A DNA stretch of 64,000 bases from Ohtaekwangia sp035628875 (GTDB taxonomy: Bacteria > Bacteroidota > Bacteroidia > Cytophagales > Cyclobacteriaceae), in contig DASPIZ010000009.1 of the NCBI GenBank assembly GCA_035628875.1, forward strand, positions 1-64,000, given 5' to 3'. The notes under the pieces were generated by a model. The model made no database searches and had not been told where the DNA came from. It was given only the letters and a program-made list of their open reading frames with translations. The stretch's first letter is position 1, and each line of letters begins with the position of its first letter. A program made the translations under genes and the position numbers. Of the stretch, positions 61,141 to 64,000 are shown piece after piece.

Positions 61141-61358
61141 GGCAATAAGATTTTAAAAAAAGCTACAGCCTATTGCCAACATAGTTTACGCTTCTATACG
61201 GGTTCAGAAAGACCCAATTGGAAAACTAAAGAAGCAATAGAACCATACTACGGCTTGAACTTTACATTCAATTCTTTTGAAGGTCTTGACTGCGGTAGCT
61301 TCTAATTGAATTTACGGCTTGAATGTTTGTCCTGCTCAACTTGCAACAATTTTTTGAG
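61141..61358 (-). ncRNA. Candidate IS110 bridge-RNA region
   Basis: IS110-group elements encode a structured bridge RNA in the non-coding end upstream of the transposase. Here the 218 bp before the transposase ATG, on its strand, hold no gene and several short hairpins: GGGT...ACCC near 61198-61214, a direct repeat TTCAAGCCGTA, and AATTGAATT-type pairs. This fits in size and place, but I could not fold it or identify guide loops. The outer boundary is set only by the start of the 68-bp repeat. Confidence 0.4.
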
Positions 61359-61427
61359 CTTTCCACATCAGATTAAAATTCTGGCGCTAACCTACTTTCG
61401 GGTGGCAATGCAGAGTCTTGTCAAAAG
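61359..61427. repeat. 68-bp repeat, right copy flanking IS110
   Basis: Second copy of the repeat at 59714-59781, same orientation. It contains CTTTCGGGTGGCAATGC. It lies between the IS110 left end and the leader fragment before RadC. Confidence 0.75.
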
Positions 61428-61480
61428 CGACACTCTTAGGTTATATGTGCGGAAGAATTATTTTTTGATAATGTCTGTAC

Positions 61481-61533
61481 TACGGCATAAACGGCACCTG
61501 CCTACGGCCTGCCTTCCAATTATTCCGTTTCCT
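61481..61533 (+). promoter_or_regulatory. Leader fragment (copy 3) before RadC
   Basis: TACGGCATAA, GGCACCTGCCTACGGCCT, GCCTTCCAATTATTCCGTTT and CCTTTTG match the middle of leader copies 1 and 2. The outer arms that form the long-range stem are missing or unrecognisable. It lies about 50-100 bp before the RadC start. Confidence 0.6.
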
Positions 61534-61583
61534 TTTGACAATCCTGCCACCCTTCATTTGAGGCGCACCATAATTTAAATCTT

Positions 61584-62057
61584 ATGATTATGGAAAGCAC
61601 AAATGAAAAAACATTGTTCGAAGTTGCAGAGATTCAGCTAACCTACAAGTCGAAAGTAAAAGCATCTTTACGGCCAAAGATCACTTCATCAAGAGATGCT
61701 TATGAAGTACTCAACAAATATTGGGATGAAGGTAAAATTGATTTTGTTGAACAGTTCAAAGTTCTTCTCCTGAACAGAGCCAACAAAGTTATTGGTATCT
61801 ATGAAGTATCATCAGGTACAACAGTCAACACTGTAGCTGATCCTAAGTCAGTGTTTGTCGCAGCGTTGAAAGCCAACGCTTGTGGCGTCATCATTTCACA
61901 CAATCACCCTTCAGGAAATCTTACCCCAAGTGAAGCTGATAGAAAACTTACCAAAGACTTGAAAGATGCTGGAAAGTTCCTTCACATTCCGGTGCTTGAT
62001 CACATTATCATTACCAGCGAATCATATTATTCATTCGCTGACGAAGGGCTTCTATAG
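61584..62057 (+). CDS. RadC-like JAB/MPN domain protein
   Basis: 157 residues. The JAMM-type metal motif is CGVIISHNHPSGNLTPSEAD near residue 108, followed by RKLTKDLKDAGKFLHIPVLD and HIIITSESYYSFADEGLL, the standard RadC C-terminus. The N-terminal half carries LLLNRANKVIGIYEVSSGTT. This short form without the HhH N-domain is typical of mobile elements in Bacteroidota, often next to ArdC-type genes. The older link to DNA repair is doubtful; its role in ICEs is not settled. A leader fragment shared with ArdC lies upstream. Confidence 0.85.
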   Translation: MIMESTNEKTLFEVAEIQLTYKSKVKASLRPKITSSRDAYEVLNKYWDEGKIDFVEQFKVLLLNRANKVIGIYEVSSGTTVNTVADPKSVFVAALKANACGVIISHNHPSGNLTPSEADRKLTKDLKDAGKFLHIPVLDHIIITSESYYSFADEGLL

Positions 62058-62065
62058 CCCTTTTT
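62045..62065 (+). terminator. Rho-independent terminator after RadC
   Basis: AGGGCT, TCTAT loop, AGCCCT, then TTTTT, overlapping the RadC stop codon. Confidence 0.8.
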
Positions 62066-62124
62066 CCAAAATGTTAAATGACGCTATTGATTGCTTATAA
62101 ACCCTTTACTAACTTGTACTCTGG

Positions 62125-62168
62125 AGCCCATCCTAATTTCTTGAAAAAGAAGTTTGGATGGGCTTTTT
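62125..62168 (+). terminator. Second strong terminator
   Basis: AGCCCATCC (62125-62133) pairs with GGATGGGCT (62156-62164), the stem continuing through AATTTCTT/AAGAAGTT to a GAAA loop, then TTTTTATT. Confidence 0.85.
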
Positions 62169-62195
62169 ATTGCTTTTAAACAAAATTTTAAACCC

Positions 62196-62945
62196 ATGAA
62201 AAGACTATTACTATTGAGTATCACCTCTTTGATTTTATCGATGCCCTGCTTGGCGCAAAATGTTGAAAAAAAATTAACACCCGCTGAATTGTCGCAAATG
62301 ATTGTCGACATTCTAGAAGAACTACGACTAGATATGCAGACAAATGACCTCCAGTTCAATGAGGCGGAACTTGAAATTGCCGCAAAGAAAACCTTTGAGG
62401 GCGGAGCAAAATTGAAAGTTTGGATTTTCAAAGCCGGACTGGACGTTGAAAAGGAAACCGCGGTCACTGTATCTTATAAGCTTTCTAAATTACTTGAAGT
62501 GGCGAAGCAAGAGTCTCAGCTTCTAGCCTTTTTAGAACCATCGTTTAATCCTGGTATTAAAGATGCAAAAGTGCAGACTCAAAATCTCGCTGAGATGAAA
62601 TCGTTTAAATTTCAATCCGAGGAATTTTACGACATTAAGAAATCCCAAAATTTCGCTCAAGCTACCGCGATAGTTGAACAGGTTAAGGGACGAAGAAGAA
62701 GAGCACAAAATATAGTAAAGGCGAAGGAAACATTCATTGAAACTGTCAGGCAATCATTAGATGACTACAATGCAATGAAAGCTAAATTCGGGGACATATC
62801 ATTTGACGTTACCATTGCTTTCAGTGTAGGTTATGGCCCAGCTGGCGAAGCCGAGATTGGGATATTTGGAGCAGAGGCGAAACGAATCAACTCATGGGAG
62901 CACTCATTGAAGATAACTTTTGGAAAGAAGGCAGCGAACGAATAA
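62196..62945 (+). CDS. Secreted protein with a trypsin-co-occurring-like domain
   Basis: 249 residues with a signal peptide (LLLLSITSLILSMPCLAQN). Residues about 25-95 (ELSQMIVDILEELRLDMQTN, LQFNEAELEIAAKKTFEGGA, KLKVWIFKAGLDVEKE) resemble the small trypsin-co-occurring domain (Trypco2 type) found in conflict-system proteins. The C-terminal VTIAFSVGYGPAGEAEIGIF looks like a second, weaker strand-rich copy. The ATG at 62196 is used, before the signal peptide. The domain assignment is from memory of the pattern and is uncertain. It precedes the Hsp90-like ATPase gene by 142 bp. Confidence 0.5.
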   Translation: MKRLLLLSITSLILSMPCLAQNVEKKLTPAELSQMIVDILEELRLDMQTNDLQFNEAELEIAAKKTFEGGAKLKVWIFKAGLDVEKETAVTVSYKLSKLLEVAKQESQLLAFLEPSFNPGIKDAKVQTQNLAEMKSFKFQSEEFYDIKKSQNFAQATAIVEQVKGRRRRAQNIVKAKETFIETVRQSLDDYNAMKAKFGDISFDVTIAFSVGYGPAGEAEIGIFGAEAKRINSWEHSLKITFGKKAANE

Positions 62946-63087
62946 AGATTAGTCACATTAATTGCGTCATTGTAACTCTGAGCGTTGAACCGGATAAAGC
63001 AATTTCATAATGCTAAATTTCAGGTCTCCGAAACACCCTTTGCACAGTCCAAGTTAAAGATGTAGGAAACAACAATATTTTTTCACG

Positions 63088-64000
63088 ATGAACCAAACAT
63101 TGCGAGAGTCAAGAGCCGACAAATACAGATTGCAAACGCAACGCAACGACTTAAAACAACATGCAGACAAAATAATCCAGGGCGTTAAAAAGATTGGTCC
63201 TAGTCATGCAAAACGCGCCATCTGGGAATTGTTTCAAAATGCAGTTGACTTAAGCGCTAACTGTGAGATTTCGATAGGAATTTCTGACTCAGAATTCACA
63301 TTTTCCCACAATGGTGTGCCTTTTACTATGCATACTTTGGATTGCTTGTTCACGCAAGTAAGCTCTAAAACCCTTACAGAAAACAAACTTACCCGAGATG
63401 AAACCGACCCTATTGGACAGTATGGCACCGGCTTCATGACTTCACACTCATTTGGCGATATTGTGAATGTAAGCGGTGCCATAAAAATTGATTTCGAAGA
63501 TGAAGAAGGTGTAAAGGAAGGGAATGGACATATAAAATTCGAAAATCTCTTGATTGATAGAAGTACCCAAAATTGGGAGAAGCTATGTGATGAAATAGGA
63601 AACTTACGAATTAAGGTTACCGGACTCTTGAGTCAACCTCTTACTTATGAAGACCCTCCCGCCACAGTTTTCAAATTTGCGTCAATACAGAGCTTAATAG
63701 AAGAAGGGCATTTGATGCCGTTAGATCACTCAAAACCATTTTACCATATGTAATGATATTCAACGACCGGTTGAAGAAAATAACGGTATTTGAAGTTGAC
63801 GGAACCAAAACAATTTTTAGAAAAGATGAGTATGAAAAACCATTGCCAAACTATTTCAGCCGCGTTATACACGTAAATGATGAGGCTAAGCAAATAAATT
63901 ATTTACGGACAGAACGGCTGACAATAATACTTCCTTTTCAAACTACCACTCAAGATGAAAAATGTATCTTTAGCGCGGAGGAATTACCCGATCTCTTGCC
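63088..64000 (+). pseudogene. Hsp90-like ATPase-domain protein, frameshifted and cut by window edge
   Basis: The first 200 residues are a GHKL/Hsp90-type ATPase of the sacsin-like kind: KRAIWELFQNAVDLSANCEI, FTFSHNGVPFTMHTLDCLFT, and the G-loop GQYGTGFMTSHSFGDIVNV. That frame stops at 63753. A different frame is open across 63681-64000 and continues the protein (AFDAVRSLKTILPYVMIFND, RLKKITVFEVDGTKTIFRK). The switch lies near 63700-63710, at GAAGAAGGG, and looks like a one-base indel. Large proteins with this domain are common in defence islands. The 3' end is outside the window. Confidence 0.6.

Overview
The window looks like a stretch of a Bacteroidota chromosome, possibly Cytophagales-like, carrying most of an integrative and conjugative element (ICE) of the CTnDOT/Tra type with a large defence and accessory cargo. 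The evidence is the Bacteroidota-specific set of transfer proteins (TraE, TraF, TraG, TraJ, TraK, TraM, TraN), an RteC homologue, a MobC/relaxase/coupling-protein set, ArdC and RadC. No integrase, rRNA, tRNA or CRISPR array is visible, so the ends of the element are not demonstrated.

Layout. 1-950: a truncated reading frame and a non-coding stretch rich in inverted and direct repeats. 953-2311: a GNAT-like protein translationally coupled to a frameshifted protein with a YHGTS motif. 2372-16376: one eight-gene minus-strand operon. In transcription order it encodes Vsr, a PD-(D/E)XK endonuclease, a C5 cytosine methyltransferase, a NERD-nuclease/helicase, a DrmE-like protein, DrmA, DrmB and an unknown helical protein. 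This is a DISARM-like system with a restriction-modification head and without the usual DrmC phospholipase-D protein. 16776-22732: further accessory genes (single-chain GmrSD-like restriction enzyme, HNH nuclease, deiminase, DUF2971 protein, unknowns).

22678-46843 is the ICE core. It holds an excisionase-like HTH pair, primase, a six-copy 21-bp-phased repeat array, a membrane protein with a C2H2 finger, MobC, relaxase, coupling protein, a fused sensor kinase/response regulator, RteC and the tra operon. Four copies of a conserved motif (core CATAGTGTGAAAG) stand about 37-50 bp before the excisionase-like, primase, mob and tra units, which suggests one shared regulator. 46863-48166 is an IS481-family insertion sequence.

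48256-62057 is a variable region of regulators, small ICE genes, ArdC, an HNH protein, a nucleotidyltransferase/HEPN/GIN fusion, a DNA ligase, a TrlF-like PHP-ATPase, an IS110 copy broken by an amber codon, and RadC. A roughly 200-bp structured leader occurs before ArdC and before another small gene, with a fragment of it before RadC. This is a plausible common control element for genes expressed early after transfer. The window ends in a secreted protein and a frameshifted Hsp90-like ATPase gene that runs off the edge.
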